The notes: a model not told the origin generated them from the letters alone. Numbered from the stretch's first letter, positions 8,576-18,988 are shown. The stretch: DNA of 64,000 nucleotides from an uncultured Clostridia bacterium (GCA_934167755.1 CAKPLT010000007.1:13620-77619), one strand, 5' to 3'. Numbers and translations are program-made.

Positions 8576-9175
8576 TTAATCTTTTAGTAAATCTTTTCCA
8601 TTTTTCATATAATCTATTCCTGAAAAGATTGTTGCAAATGTTGATATTAATAATAATAAAGTTGATACTAAATTTATTCCAAAGTCAATACCTGTTAATC
8701 CACCTCTAAAGCAATCCCAAAAGGCATTTTTATCAAAAATAATTAGTATTATAGCAAGCATTTGTGTAACTGTTTTTAATTTTCCCCATATTGATGCAGC
8801 TATGACTTTTCCACCCTTTTCTACTGCTACCAGTCTATATCCTGATACTAGAAATTCTCTAGCTAATACAATAACAGGTATCCATGCAGGAATTTTTCCA
8901 AGTTCAATTAATAGTACCATTGCAGTTAATACCAATATTTTATCTGCAAGTGGGTCTAAAAACTTACCAAATGTGGTTACTTGATTTCTTGATCGTGCTA
9001 TATATCCATCTAATTTATCAGTTATTGATGCAACAATAAATATAAGTTCCATCCAGAAATATGTAAGAGGCATTCCTAGAAAGTCCACTTGTAAGTTTAA
9101 ATATGGTATAATAGCCATAACTGGTACTAAAGCTATTCTAAATAGTGTTAATTTATTTGCTAAGTTTAATTTCAT
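8576..9175 (-). CDS. pgsA: CDP-diacylglycerol-glycerol-3-phosphate 3-phosphatidyltransferase
   Basis: 199 aa integral membrane enzyme that makes phosphatidylglycerol phosphate from CDP-diacylglycerol. The CDP-alcohol phosphotransferase signature is complete: TDKLDGYIARSRNQ followed by FGKFLDPLADK, with the expected spacing of the catalytic Asp residues. Four to five hydrophobic segments are visible. It lies 19 nt downstream of the S41 protease gene, and the two are probably cotranscribed. The start ATG follows a GGAGTTAGAG site. Confidence 0.92.
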   Translation of the reverse strand: MKLNLANKLTLFRIALVPVMAIIPYLNLQVDFLGMPLTYFWMELIFIVASITDKLDGYIARSRNQVTTFGKFLDPLADKILVLTAMVLLIELGKIPAWIPVIVLAREFLVSGYRLVAVEKGGKVIAASIWGKLKTVTQMLAIILIIFDKNAFWDCFRGGLTGIDFGINLVSTLLLLISTFATIFSGIDYMKNGKDLLKD

Positions 9176-9194
9176 CTCTAACTCCTTTTAAAAT

Positions 9195-10427
9195 TTATTT
9201 TAGTATTTCAATTGCTTTTTGTAATTGTGTATCTTCATCTCTTTGTACTAAAAGAGGATTTGAAACATTTTCAGGTAATTCTACTTTTTCATTTGGTTCA
9301 ATACCAACACCATTAATTTTTGTTCTATTTGGAGTATAATATTCTTCAACAGTAACTTTTAATCCAGCACCACTTCTTAATGTTAATAATTGTTGTATAA
9401 CTCCTTTTCCATATGTCGTTGTTCCAACTACTGTAGCTTCATTTAAATCTTTTAATGCTCCTGCTAAAATTTCAGATGAACTTGCAGAATTTCCATTTAC
9501 AAGTACAACTATTGGCATATCTATAAGAACATCTTCCTCAGACCTTTCAATTTTCTCATTTTTATCTTTGTCAACTGTTACTAATAGGTCTTCTCCTTTT
9601 GGTACAATATAGTCTGCTATTTTTAAAGCTTGTTCTACTAATCCTCCACCATTATTTCTTAGATCTATAATCAATGATGTAATTCCTTGTGATTTTAGTT
9701 CTTCATATTTTGCTTTGAAATTTTCAGCAGTATCTTCATCAAAGCTTGTTACTTCTAAATATCCTATATTATTTTCTAGTTTTTCTGCTATTACAGGGTT
9801 TGTAGTTATTTTCTTTCTTGTTAATTCAAATGTTTTAATTTCTTGACCTCTTTGTATTTCTAAAGTAACACTCGTTCCTTCTTCTCCTTTAATGCTATTA
9901 GCCGCAGCAGTCATATTTTCTCCAGTATATTCAACCCCATTAATCTTTTTTATAATGTCACCTGGTTGTATACCAGCTTCTTCTGCAGGACTATATTTTA
10001 TTGGAGTTAATACCACAATTGTGTTGTCTTTAGAATTTTGAGCCATATAAATTCCTACTCCAACATAATTTCCCATTAAGTTGTTTTTATAATCTTCCAT
10101 TTCATCTTTTGGAATATATTCTGTATATGGGTCTCCTAAAGAAGAAACATATCCCTCTAATGCTCCTTCTATTGCTTTATCTTCATCTATATCATTTAAA
10201 TAATATTTATCTAATATTGTTTTTATATATTTTATAGATTTTGTCAATTGATTATCATTTGATGATTCTATCCCAAATAATGAAGAAATTGATTGTTTAT
10301 CATTACTTGTTCCATTTTTATTAGTTATATATATTGTTGTTAATATACATGTTAAAAATGCTGTTAGTATAACTAACATAATAGTTTTATAAATTCTTTG
10401 TCTTTTTAAATAATTATCTTCTTCCAT
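9195..10427 (-). CDS. S41 C-terminal processing protease (CtpA-like)
   Basis: 410 aa. One N-terminal membrane segment (about 13-32) anchors an extracytoplasmic protease. A PDZ domain (about 105-190) contains SPAEEAGIQPGDIIKKINGV. The tail-specific protease core carries the catalytic Ser in NGNSASSSEILAG and Lys in TTTYGKGVIQQ. Family members degrade or process secreted and cell-wall proteins; in Firmicutes they often accompany M23 hydrolases and FtsEX, as here. It is preceded by AAGGAG and follows the M23 gene by about 40 nt, so it is part of the ftsEX operon. Confidence 0.9.
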   Translation of the reverse strand: MEEDNYLKRQRIYKTIMLVILTAFLTCILTTIYITNKNGTSNDKQSISSLFGIESSNDNQLTKSIKYIKTILDKYYLNDIDEDKAIEGALEGYVSSLGDPYTEYIPKDEMEDYKNNLMGNYVGVGIYMAQNSKDNTIVVLTPIKYSPAEEAGIQPGDIIKKINGVEYTGENMTAAANSIKGEEGTSVTLEIQRGQEIKTFELTRKKITTNPVIAEKLENNIGYLEVTSFDEDTAENFKAKYEELKSQGITSLIIDLRNNGGGLVEQALKIADYIVPKGEDLLVTVDKDKNEKIERSEEDVLIDMPIVVLVNGNSASSSEILAGALKDLNEATVVGTTTYGKGVIQQLLTLRSGAGLKVTVEEYYTPNRTKINGVGIEPNEKVELPENVSNPLLVQRDEDTQLQKAIEILK

Positions 10428-10467
10428 TTTGTAAAACTCCTTTTATAAGTCTTTTATATTAATATTA

Positions 10468-11652
10468 TTATGGTAAATAAGGTAATGGATTTACTGGCTT
10501 TCCATTTACTCTTACTTCAAAATGTAAATGCGTTCCTGATGAATTTCCTGTTGAACCAACTATTCCTATTGTTTGCCCTTGTGAAACTTTATCTCCAACA
10601 CTTACTCTTCTAGAATTAGCTAACATATGTCCATATAAAGTCATCGTTCCATCTCCATGACTTATAACTACATATTCTCCATAGCTATAGTATGATCCGT
10701 CGCTATACTTTCGTGCAGTTGAAATGACAACTGTTCCTGCTTTAACAGCTACTACTTCTTTTCCTTTAACACCAATATTTACATCAACACCAGTATGCCC
10801 TGAATATGATGGATAATTTTTGTTGTTTATATTTGCTTTGCTTAATCCTCTTACAGGAAATATATAACCACTTGCACTTGGTTTAGATACTATATTATTA
10901 TTTTTATTCTGATTTTTCTTTGCTTCTTCTTCAGCTATTTTTTTCAATTGTGCTTGAATTTGTCTTTTATCTTCCTCAAATGCCTCTATTTCTTTTTCTT
11001 TCTTTTTCTCTGCATCTGTTAAATTAGCAACTTGTGTTTCTTTATCTTTTTTTAAAGTCTTTAATTCATTTGATTTACTTTCCTTTTCTGATAACGAACT
11101 ATCTAATTCTTTTTTATTTGCTTCTAGTTCTGCTTTTTCATTTTCTATTTGTTCTTTTTGATCTTTAGTTTCTTGCATTAATTTCTTATCATATGATACC
11201 AATTCTGATGCAGCATAATATTTAGCTAAAAAATCTGTCATACTTGATGCTGTTAAAAATGTTTCTAAATATCCTGTCTTAGGACTAGAATACATTTTTA
11301 ACATTCTTTCATCTAATAGTTCCATTTGTTTATTATATTCATCTTCTTTATTTTTTATATCTTTTTCTTTTTGTGATATTTGTGCTTGTAAATCATCTAC
11401 TTTGTTTTGTAAAGCATCTACTTCATCTTCGGCTGTAGATATTTTATTTCTTAATTCATCTACTTTTTTTTGTACTTCTGATTTTTGTGATTCTAATTCC
11501 TTCTTTTCTTCTTTTGCATCTTCTATTTGGCTATCTATTTGCGATTTCTCATTTTCTAGTTGTTTTTGAGTTGCTGCATAAACAGTCATTGTTTGAAATA
11601 TGAGTATAAATGATGTTATAATTACAACAATTTTAGCTATCGTTTTTTTCAT
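10468..11652 (-). CDS. Coiled-coil M23 peptidase, EnvC/PcsB-like (distal copy)
   Basis: 394 aa. It has a signal peptide (about 1-26, ending near YAA), a long Lys/Glu-rich coiled coil (about 28-250), then a C-terminal LytM/M23 domain. Zinc ligands are visible as GHTGVDV (His and Asp), YGHML and THLHFEV. The architecture matches the periplasmic effectors that FtsEX opens during division to cut septal peptidoglycan. It is the second of two tandem paralogues, 33 nt downstream of the first, in the order ftsE-ftsX-M23-M23-ctp. Confidence 0.9.
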   Translation of the reverse strand: MKKTIAKIVVIITSFILIFQTMTVYAATQKQLENEKSQIDSQIEDAKEEKKELESQKSEVQKKVDELRNKISTAEDEVDALQNKVDDLQAQISQKEKDIKNKEDEYNKQMELLDERMLKMYSSPKTGYLETFLTASSMTDFLAKYYAASELVSYDKKLMQETKDQKEQIENEKAELEANKKELDSSLSEKESKSNELKTLKKDKETQVANLTDAEKKKEKEIEAFEEDKRQIQAQLKKIAEEEAKKNQNKNNNIVSKPSASGYIFPVRGLSKANINNKNYPSYSGHTGVDVNIGVKGKEVVAVKAGTVVISTARKYSDGSYYSYGEYVVISHGDGTMTLYGHMLANSRRVSVGDKVSQGQTIGIVGSTGNSSGTHLHFEVRVNGKPVNPLPYLP

Positions 11653-11685
11653 AATTTTTTCATCTCCTATATATTATTTTATTCT

Positions 11686-12879
11686 TTAATTATTCATATT
11701 TTCTTCTGCTTTACTTTTTTCTTCTTCTAATTTTTGGTTAAAATTATCTGTCAACAAATATTCAATTGGATTTACAGTTTGTCCATTTATTCTTATTTCA
11801 AAATGTGCATGTGGTCCAGTAGAATATCCGGTTGAACCAACTTTTAAAACTGTTGTCCCTGCTTCAACTTCTTGCCCAACTTGAACTAAAATTTCACTTC
11901 CATGTGCATATAATGTTTGTACACCCCCACCATGATCAATTATTACCATGTTTCCATACGCAGGTGTCATTTCTGCTTTTATTACAACTCCTTTGGCTGC
12001 CGCCACAAAGTTTGCTCCCATTGGTGCTCCTATATCTGTTCCTGTATGTAATTTATATGCTCCTGTTATAGGATGAACTCTCATACCATATTCAGATGTT
12101 ATATTTGTATATCCTGGTATAGGCCATCTCATTGCCCCACCAATATAATCTTCACTAATACTATTTAATAACAATAGTTTTATTTCAGATTCAATTTGTG
12201 AAACTTGACTATTATATTCATCTATTTTATCTTGTAACTGTTTTTCTTCTGTTGATAATTTGCTTATATAATATTGCCTCATTGTTTGAGTATTTGCCAA
12301 TACTTGCGTTTTCTTTTGCTGATTTTGTTTACTTTGTATTACTTGTTTTTTCTTTTCTTCCAATATTTTTTTTGTTGTTTCTATTTCATTTTTCTGTCTT
12401 TTTACTGTCTCTAATATACCTCTATCTGCTTTTGTTATCTCTTGTATTGCATAGTATGCCTCTAAAAAATCTGTTACACTTTTTGCTTCTAGTAAAATCT
12501 GTAATGATTGAAATTTAGGAGTTGCATATAATTTTAGCATTCTTGCATCTACTAATTCTTGAATTTTTTTATATTGTTCTTGTGTATTTTTCAATTTTTT
12601 CTCATTTTCAGAAATTTGTGTAACTAAGTCTTCTATTTGCACATCTATTTTAGTTATTTCCTCTTGTGATTGAGCTATCTTATTATCTAACTCTTGCAAT
12701 TGCTGCATATTAGTAGATAATTGTTCTTGAACAGCCTGTAATCTATTATTTGTTTCGTTTAGTGTTTCCGTAATTGTATTAGATTTTTCTTGTAAATTTG
12801 TAATATCTTCTGCAAATACACAAATACATAGGCTACATATTATTAGTAAAATTAAAATTATTCTTAAAAGCCTACGCAT
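11686..12879 (-). CDS. Coiled-coil M23 peptidase, EnvC/PcsB-like (FtsX-proximal copy)
   Basis: 397 aa with a signal peptide (about 1-24), a Gln/Glu/Lys-rich coiled coil (about 27-235) and an M23 domain (about 250-375). Zinc-site motifs are KLHTGTDIGAP, YAHGSE and GPHAHFEIRI. The tail ends in a charged EEEKSKAEENMNN. It follows ftsX by 24 nt and is the best candidate partner of the FtsEX complex. It is paralogous to the next gene, so one copy may act at division and the other elsewhere; that is inference. Confidence 0.9.
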   Translation of the reverse strand: MRRLLRIILILLIICSLCICVFAEDITNLQEKSNTITETLNETNNRLQAVQEQLSTNMQQLQELDNKIAQSQEEITKIDVQIEDLVTQISENEKKLKNTQEQYKKIQELVDARMLKLYATPKFQSLQILLEAKSVTDFLEAYYAIQEITKADRGILETVKRQKNEIETTKKILEEKKKQVIQSKQNQQKKTQVLANTQTMRQYYISKLSTEEKQLQDKIDEYNSQVSQIESEIKLLLLNSISEDYIGGAMRWPIPGYTNITSEYGMRVHPITGAYKLHTGTDIGAPMGANFVAAAKGVVIKAEMTPAYGNMVIIDHGGGVQTLYAHGSEILVQVGQEVEAGTTVLKVGSTGYSTGPHAHFEIRINGQTVNPIEYLLTDNFNQKLEEEKSKAEENMNN

Positions 12880-12903
12880 CTTACACTATTCATCCTTTCT
12901 TTT

Positions 12904-13797
12904 TTATACTTCAAGGTATTTTTTCATTGAAATTCCACTTCCAATTACACCTATTCCAATTCCTAAGCCTAAATAAACTGTTAATATTAAATTAAACATA
13001 TCTTTAAATTCTAATAGTTTCCAATGAACTGTTTCTAAAAAGTCTGTGCCTGATAATTTGTTTGCAATTACTGTATATGCTAATCCAACAATTCCAACTG
13101 AAAGTAATCCAGAAATTACTCCTATAATTACACCTTCAACTAAAAATGGCCATCTTATGAAACTGTTTGTTGCCCCCACATATTTCATAATTGATATTTC
13201 TTTTCTTCTTGCATGTACTGTTAATTTTATTGTATTTGATATTATTGATACAGAAATAATTACTAGTAATATTAATATTCCTGCTGTAACATATTTTACA
13301 CCTTTTGCTAATCTTATAATTTGTGCAATAACTTGATTGCTTGAAACTATATTATCTACTTGTGGAATTTCTTTTATTGCTGCTTGTACACCATCATTTA
13401 AACTCAAGTCTTTTAATGTTACATTATATGCTACTGGAAATATATTTCTTTCTTTATATTCTGCTACTGCGTCACTTCCAAGTAAATCTTCCATATATGA
13501 TATGGCTTCTTCTTTAGAAACATATTCTGCATTTTTTACGCCTTCAATTTCAAGTATTTCATTTCCGACTTCTTCTATTTCTTCTTCTGTTGCATCTGTT
13601 TTTAAATTAACTCTTATTTCTTGTGCTTCTGCTACATTTGCAACAAATGCATTAATATTTTCTCCTATTACAAAAAATAGTCCAAAAACCAACATTGTTG
13701 CACACATTATCATTAATGATGACATTGTTGATTTTTTATTTTTAAATATATTTCTTAAACCCTCACCAATTAAATAATTTATTACATTAAACCTCAC
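12904..13797 (-). CDS. ftsX: Cell-division ABC transporter permease FtsX
   Basis: About 297 aa. The first membrane segment (MCATMLVFGLFFVIG) is followed by an extracellular loop of about 120 residues and a three-segment C-terminal FtsX/MacB-type permease region. With FtsE it transmits ATP hydrolysis across the membrane to activate an M23 hydrolase. I favour the GTG at 13797 as the start: the AGGTGG site lies 8 nt before it, but only 2 nt before the ATG at 13803. The reading frame overlaps the end of ftsE, so the two are translationally coupled. Confidence 0.88.
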   Translation of the reverse strand: MRFNVINYLIGEGLRNIFKNKKSTMSSLMIMCATMLVFGLFFVIGENINAFVANVAEAQEIRVNLKTDATEEEIEEVGNEILEIEGVKNAEYVSKEEAISYMEDLLGSDAVAEYKERNIFPVAYNVTLKDLSLNDGVQAAIKEIPQVDNIVSSNQVIAQIIRLAKGVKYVTAGILILLVIISVSIISNTIKLTVHARRKEISIMKYVGATNSFIRWPFLVEGVIIGVISGLLSVGIVGLAYTVIANKLSGTDFLETVHWKLLEFKDMFNLILTVYLGLGIGIGVIGSGISMKKYLEV

Positions 13798-14473
13798 AAT
13801 CATAACCACCTTTTTTATCATCTTTTACTATTACACCTTTATTTATGTGTATTACTCTTTTCTTCATTTGGTCAACAATATCTTTTGCATGTGTTGCAAC
13901 TACTACTGTTGTTCCTCTCATATTTATTTCATTTAACAAGTTCATTATATCCCATGCTGTATCTGGGTCTAAGTTTCCTGTTGGTTCGTCCGCAATTAGC
14001 ATTGATGGATTGTTTACTAATGCTCTCGCTAATGCTACTCTTTGTTGTTCTCCTCCTGATAGTTCATTTGGATACATTTTTGCTTTTCCACTTAAACCTA
14101 CTAATGATAATACCATTGGTACTTGTCTACGAATATGTCTTGGTGTGGCTTTTACTATATACATAGCAAATGCTACATTTTCATATACTGTTTTGTCTGG
14201 TAATAGCCTAAAGTCTTGAAATACCACACCCATACTTCTGCGTAGATATGGTACCTTTTTTTGTTTTAAAAATGTAGTATCCTTTCCATTTATGATTATG
14301 TTGCCCGATGTTGGTTCTTCTTCTTTTAAGATTAATTTTATTAGTGTTGATTTTCCACTTCCTGATGTTCCTACTAAAAATGCAAATTCTCCTTTTTCAA
14401 TTTTAAAACTTGCATTTTTTACTGCTTCTGTACCTGTTCCATATTTTTTGCTTACGTTTTTAAATTCTATCAT
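13787..14473 (-). CDS. ftsE: Cell-division ABC transporter ATPase FtsE
   Basis: 228 aa. It has a complete ABC nucleotide-binding domain: Walker A VGTSGSGKSTL, Q-loop VFQDFRLL, signature LSGGEQQR, Walker B MLIADEPTGNLD and switch His in VVATHAKD. The start ATG at 14473 (MIEFKNVSKKYG) has AAAAGGAAAAAAG upstream; the open frame extends 19 codons further up without a better site. It is the first gene of the ftsEX-M23-M23-ctp-pgsA run. Confidence 0.95.
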   Translation of the reverse strand: MIEFKNVSKKYGTGTEAVKNASFKIEKGEFAFLVGTSGSGKSTLIKLILKEEEPTSGNIIINGKDTTFLKQKKVPYLRRSMGVVFQDFRLLPDKTVYENVAFAMYIVKATPRHIRRQVPMVLSLVGLSGKAKMYPNELSGGEQQRVALARALVNNPSMLIADEPTGNLDPDTAWDIMNLLNEINMRGTTVVVATHAKDIVDQMKKRVIHINKGVIVKDDKKGGYDCEV

Positions 14474-14580
14474 TTTACTTTTTTCCTTTTCTTCTTTATA
14501 ATTTATACATAAAGTTGCATAATATTTCATTCTTTTTAATCATATCAATAATATATTTTTTTTGCAATACTTATGGTCAA

Positions 14581-14614
14581 AAAATTAAGCAGAAAATTTT
14601 ACTTTTTTCTGCTT
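14581..14614 (-). terminator. Terminator between the DUF285 gene and ftsE
   Basis: 10-bp stem AAGCAGAAAA / TTTTCTGCTT, then AATTTTTTG on the minus strand. Confidence 0.65.
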
Positions 14615-14650
14615 TTCTATCATTTTTCTTCTTATTTCTTCATTTTTTAT

Positions 14651-14711
14651 TTTTTTACCAGTGGGGACACTCATTAATGGTAAAAATTTTTACCAGTGGA
14701 GACACTCTTTA
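14651..14711. repeat. Palindromic repeat family R, copy 1 (two direct units)
   Basis: Two tandem units of the motif TTTACCAGTGGGGACACTC. In the first, ACCA pairs with TGGT about 20 nt later to form a small palindrome. Related pairs occur at 31287-31346, 32797-32857 and 35592-35698. It is intergenic and noncoding. Confidence 0.7.
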
Positions 14712-14748
14712 ATTTGGAATTGACATTATTGTCCTAATTCTTGTACTT

Positions 14749-17093
14749 TTATTCTGTTTCTGCTGGCTTATCTTTTATTTTTGTAAAATATCCTGGTGTT
14801 TCTTCTGTGTCTATTCGTGCATATGTTGCGTCTATGTTGTTTGAATTATATGTTGTTCCGGTTTCCTCCAACAATATTATTACATCCATTAAACATATAT
14901 CTTGAATCTGTTACATTTGAAGTAGTCCATCCTGTTTTATTTTCTTCATTATATTCACTTACATATATTGTTTTTAAATTATTACAATAAGAAAACATAT
15001 AAAACATAGATTCTACATTTTTGGTATTAAACTTAGTTATATCTAATTGTAGTAATTTTTTGCATTCATAGAACATAAAATTCATATTATTTACATCACT
15101 TGTATTAAAGTTACTTAAATCTAATTTTTCTAAATTATTACAAAACCTAAACATCTCTCTCATATTGTTTACTTTACTTGTATTAAAATTACTTATATCT
15201 AGTTTTACTAACTTACTACAACTGTAAAACATTCCCGACATATTTACCACATTACTTGTATTAAAATTACTTAAATCTAATTCGGTTAATCCTATACAAT
15301 TCCAAAACATATTTGCCATATTTGTTACTTGACTAGTATCAAAGCTATTTATATTCAATTCTGTCAATCCTCTGCAATTCTGGAACATTGCTCCCATATT
15401 AGTTACTTGGCTAGTATTAAAATTATCTACATCTAATTTAATTATGCTAGTACAATTATTAAACATATTTTGCATATTGGTTACATTACTTGTATTAAAA
15501 TTACTTATATCTAGTTTTACTAACTTACTACAGCTGTAAAACATTCCTGACATATTTACCACATTACTTGTATTAAAATTACTTAAATCTAATTTGGTTA
15601 ATCCTATACAGTTCCAAAACATATTTTGCATATTGGTTACATTACTTGTATTAAAATTATTTAAGTTTAGTTCAATTAATTTATTGCATCCAGTAAACAT
15701 TCCATTCATACTTGTTACTTGGCTTGTCTCAAAATTACTTATATCTAATTCGGTTAATTCTAAACAATTGAAAAACATATTTGACATATTTGTCACTTTT
15801 TCAGTATTAAAATTATTTGTATTTAATTTCTTTAATTTTTTACACCCAAAAAACATTCCTCCCATATATGTTACTTGGTCTGTTTCAAAGTTGCCAACAT
15901 CTAGTTCTGTTAATCCACTACATCCTGAAAACATATTTGCCATATTTGTTACATTACTTGTATCAAAACAACTTACATCTAACTCACTTAAACTACTGCA
16001 GTTAAAAAACATACTTGTCATATTCGTCACTTTACTTGTGTTACATTTGCCTATATTCAATTCTGTTAATCCACTACAATTATAAAACACAGCAACCATA
16101 TTACTTACTTCATTTATATTAAATTGCCTAATGTCTAGTCTGATTAATTTACTGCATCCTGCAAACATATTTGACATACTATATATTCCAAAGGTTCCAA
16201 AATTATCAAAATCTATATTTATAAGATTATTTAAATTTCTAAACAAATGTTGCGCATTTTTATTAGCATAAATAATTTCTCGGCTCACAAAAGTTAATTC
16301 ATACAGTCCATTATCATTTTCATCTGTATAATATCCTATTATACTCTCATCTTGTTTTTCTGATGCATCAAATCTCTCTATTATTTTATCTGAATACTCT
16401 GGTTCTCTTCCTTGTTCAAATTTTATTGTTTCTATTTGTTCTCGTGTTATAGAACTAGTTAAATATTTTCCATTCGCAGTTGTTGCTAGCACCATCCTAT
16501 TAGGTTCTGACATTTTAAAATTTAAATATGACTTTAATATTGTATCTTCTGGAACTTTTCCTGTTGTATCTTTATATTTGAATGTTATATATATTTCTTT
16601 TGTCTCATTTGGTTCTATTGTTTCTCCTATTTGAAATCCTTCTTGTGTTATTTCAAATATTATATTTGCATTATCATAGAAATCATCATCATACACTACT
16701 CCTACAAATGGTACTAGTTCTGTTGAATTATTGTGTACTGTTACTTTATATTTTATTTCTGATAATAGATTTTCTTTTGATAATTCTATTGTGCTATTCA
16801 TCATTGTTCCTAGAAAATTATTTACTTTCGAACTTACCTTGTTTGCATCCACATCACTCACATATTCTACATCTGTTATAAATATTCCGTTTTGTGCTTC
16901 TGCTATTACTTCTCCTTCTATTTCTCCTGTTACTGATTCTATTGCTGAATATCCTATTCCCATTATCACTATTGCTATTGTTAATATTAATAACAATAGC
17001 ATATTTTTACTTATTCTTCTTTTCGTAAATGTCCCCGTGTGTGTGTGTGTGTGTGTGTACAGCCTCAAGGCTTTCAGGTCTCCATTTGTTCAT
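14749..17093 (-). CDS. DUF285/BspA-like repeat surface protein, twin 1 (5' out of frame, +1 site near 3' end)
   Basis: A membrane segment (MLLLLILTIAIVIMGIGYS) and an about 200-residue extracellular domain precede about 18 leucine-rich DUF285 repeats of 23 residues (pattern LDISNFNTSNVTNM..MF..C). Two frame interruptions are visible. The ATG at 17093, with AGAGAGG upstream, runs through (AC)11 into a stop, out of frame with the main body, which otherwise opens only from TTG 17068 or an internal ATG. Near the end, after GGNR, the frame stops at 14846, but skipping one C of an in-frame CGG (14858-14860) gives a 37-residue tail ending PAETE at 14749, matching the tail of twin 2. Function is probably adhesion or surface display. 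Confidence 0.75.
16484..17036 (-). repeat. 553-bp duplicated 5' region (copy 1)
   Basis: By eye this matches 20598-21150 without gaps (constant offset 4114) and encodes the membrane segment and the first extracellular domain of both DUF285 twins. The flanking repeats differ, so this end looks recently duplicated or homogenised by gene conversion. Confidence 0.85.
17037..17058 (-). repeat. (AC)11 microsatellite at the 5' end of DUF285 twin 1
   Basis: Eleven dinucleotide units directly after codon 12 of the ATG-initiated frame. With 11 units the frame ends at a stop about ten codons downstream; 9 or 12 units would be in frame. Confidence 0.9.
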
Positions 17094-17112
17094 ATTGTAT
17101 TTCCTCTCTTAT

Positions 17113-18822
17113 TTATATTTCTTCTGTCTCTATTTTGTCTTTTATTACCACTACTGTATAACACTTTAATTTTGGTATCATTTTTATTTCTTCTGCTTGT
17201 CTATATCTTTCTATTTGGTCTTTTGCTTCTTGTTGTTTTTGTTTTAATATTTCTTGATTTTTGTCGTAATCTTCCTGTTTTATGTATTTAAATTCTAGTA
17301 GTATTCCATACCTTTCTTGCATCTTTTCTCTTGGTACTAACAATATGTCTGCATATTCTCCTCCTACTTCTAGTTCTGATTTTACATATACTGCTCCTAG
17401 CATTCTACAAATAGAATAAAATATTACCTTTATATATTTTTCATCAAATCTTTGATAATCTCTGTTTGATAAGTTTTTTAAAAATGTTCCTAACACTTCC
17501 ATTGCTTTGTCTATTTTTCCATGTATCAAAATTTCTTCACATATTTTTTCTGTATCAATTGTATCTGTTACTATGTTCGCTTTTTTGCTAATATAGTGTA
17601 AAAAATACTCACTATATATTCTTCTTATTACATCATTTGGTATTTTAAAACTACATTTACTAAATCCTTTTTTCACTATTGTTAGATATCCCAAATAAAA
17701 CAATAATGACACTAATTCCTTTTCTCCAAAACTTATTTCTGCATTAAATTTTTCTGTTAATTCACTTTCTATTGGGTCTTCTGCAACTATTTTTTCTAAT
17801 AATTCTATTTTATTCATACTTTGACACAGATTCATAAATGCTTCTATTTTTGTGTAATCACTTATTATATTTGTGTCTACCAATTTTTTGGGATTTTCTT
17901 TTAGCCTACAATATTCATTTAAATAATATAATGTCATATTAGAATTATATAGTTTATATTCATTTAATTTTTCGTTTTCTATCTCGTCTGAAAATATATA
18001 TCCATCATAATTTTCTTTAATAATAGGTAATAATTCTTCTTGCTTTTCTTCTGTTATTTCTAATTCTGTCATTATATATTTTACATCATTTCCGCAGAAT
18101 CCTAACATATCGTTAAATTCTATATTTTTTGTTGTATCATTCGCTATATTAAATCCACTTGTTGTGCTATCTAATGTTACTGGCGCTACTCCTGTTATGA
18201 ATATTCTATCTACTACTGATTCTGTTCCTTTTTTTAATATTTCATACCATTTTCTTATTTTTCCATTTTTTGATACTAAATTCTTAAATTCATTAGTTCT
18301 AAATCCTAGTAATTCATTTGCAAAATGATCATATTCATCTATTATTACATAGATTTTTTCATTTGGTTTTTGTATATAAAATGCTGTATATAAACTATTT
18401 AAAATTTCTTCTGCCTCTTGTTCTTCGTTTATATAAAAATCTATTTCATATCTTGACACAAATATTTTTATTGATTCTATTGTGCTGTTTTTAAATCCTT
18501 GCATCGCTCCATCTACTGTATTTGTATTTATTCCTGAAAAGTTAAATCTTAATATACAATATCTATTTTTATTTTCTGTTGGATTTTTTCCTATATATGT
18601 TTTTCCAAATAGTTCTTCAAATTTGTCTATTTTATTTTTATCGTAATAACATTCTAATGTACTTGTGAATAATGTTTTTCCAAATTTTCTTGGTCTTAAA
18701 AACATTATAGTATTATCTGCTAAATTTTCTAATTTTTCTATATACATTGTTTTGTCTACATATACTCTGTTTTCTCTTACTATTTGTTCATAATTGCTTA
18801 TTCCGTTTGGTAATTTTCTCAT
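17113..18822 (-). CDS. AAA-ATPase-like/PD-(D/E)XK nuclease-superfamily protein
   Basis: 569 aa. The N-terminal AAA-ATPase-like domain carries the P-loop variant FLRPRKFGKTLF near residue 45 and a Walker-B-like YVIIDEYDHF. The C-terminal region has a PD-(D/E)XK nuclease-like core: Asp in YADILLVP and GILLEFKYIK. The start ATG at 18822 has AGAGGT 8 nt upstream. This family is common and multicopy in gut Clostridia and Bacteroidetes; its role is unknown, and nuclease activity is untested. It lies between two duplicated surface-protein genes, in the same direction. Confidence 0.8.
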   Translation of the reverse strand: MRKLPNGISNYEQIVRENRVYVDKTMYIEKLENLADNTIMFLRPRKFGKTLFTSTLECYYDKNKIDKFEELFGKTYIGKNPTENKNRYCILRFNFSGINTNTVDGAMQGFKNSTIESIKIFVSRYEIDFYINEEQEAEEILNSLYTAFYIQKPNEKIYVIIDEYDHFANELLGFRTNEFKNLVSKNGKIRKWYEILKKGTESVVDRIFITGVAPVTLDSTTSGFNIANDTTKNIEFNDMLGFCGNDVKYIMTELEITEEKQEELLPIIKENYDGYIFSDEIENEKLNEYKLYNSNMTLYYLNEYCRLKENPKKLVDTNIISDYTKIEAFMNLCQSMNKIELLEKIVAEDPIESELTEKFNAEISFGEKELVSLLFYLGYLTIVKKGFSKCSFKIPNDVIRRIYSEYFLHYISKKANIVTDTIDTEKICEEILIHGKIDKAMEVLGTFLKNLSNRDYQRFDEKYIKVIFYSICRMLGAVYVKSELEVGGEYADILLVPREKMQERYGILLEFKYIKQEDYDKNQEILKQKQQEAKDQIERYRQAEEIKMIPKLKCYTVVVIKDKIETEEI

Positions 18823-18988
18823 TTCTTTTACCTCTTTTCTTTGTGCTTTCACTCATTCTATTTTTTGCACTTTTTTACTTGATTTTATTTTACTATATCA
18901 CCCATTAAAATGCAATAATAGTTGAGCTTGTTTTTACATTTTTCTGTTAATGTATTTTCTTTACTCAACTATTATTTTTCGTGTATTA

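Noticed and set aside
15594..16085. 163-residue plus-strand frame with internal repeats
   Set aside because: It is the antisense of the DUF285 repeats, and its repeats come from them.
14846..16140. Regular about 69-bp repeat spacing suggesting a CRISPR-like array
   Set aside because: The units are coding leucine-rich repeats with varied sequence and no identical repeats or spacers.
17037..17058. AC tract as a simple sequencing artefact
   Set aside because: The same tract with a different length stands at the same point of the twin gene, so it is a real feature; exact unit counts still need read support.
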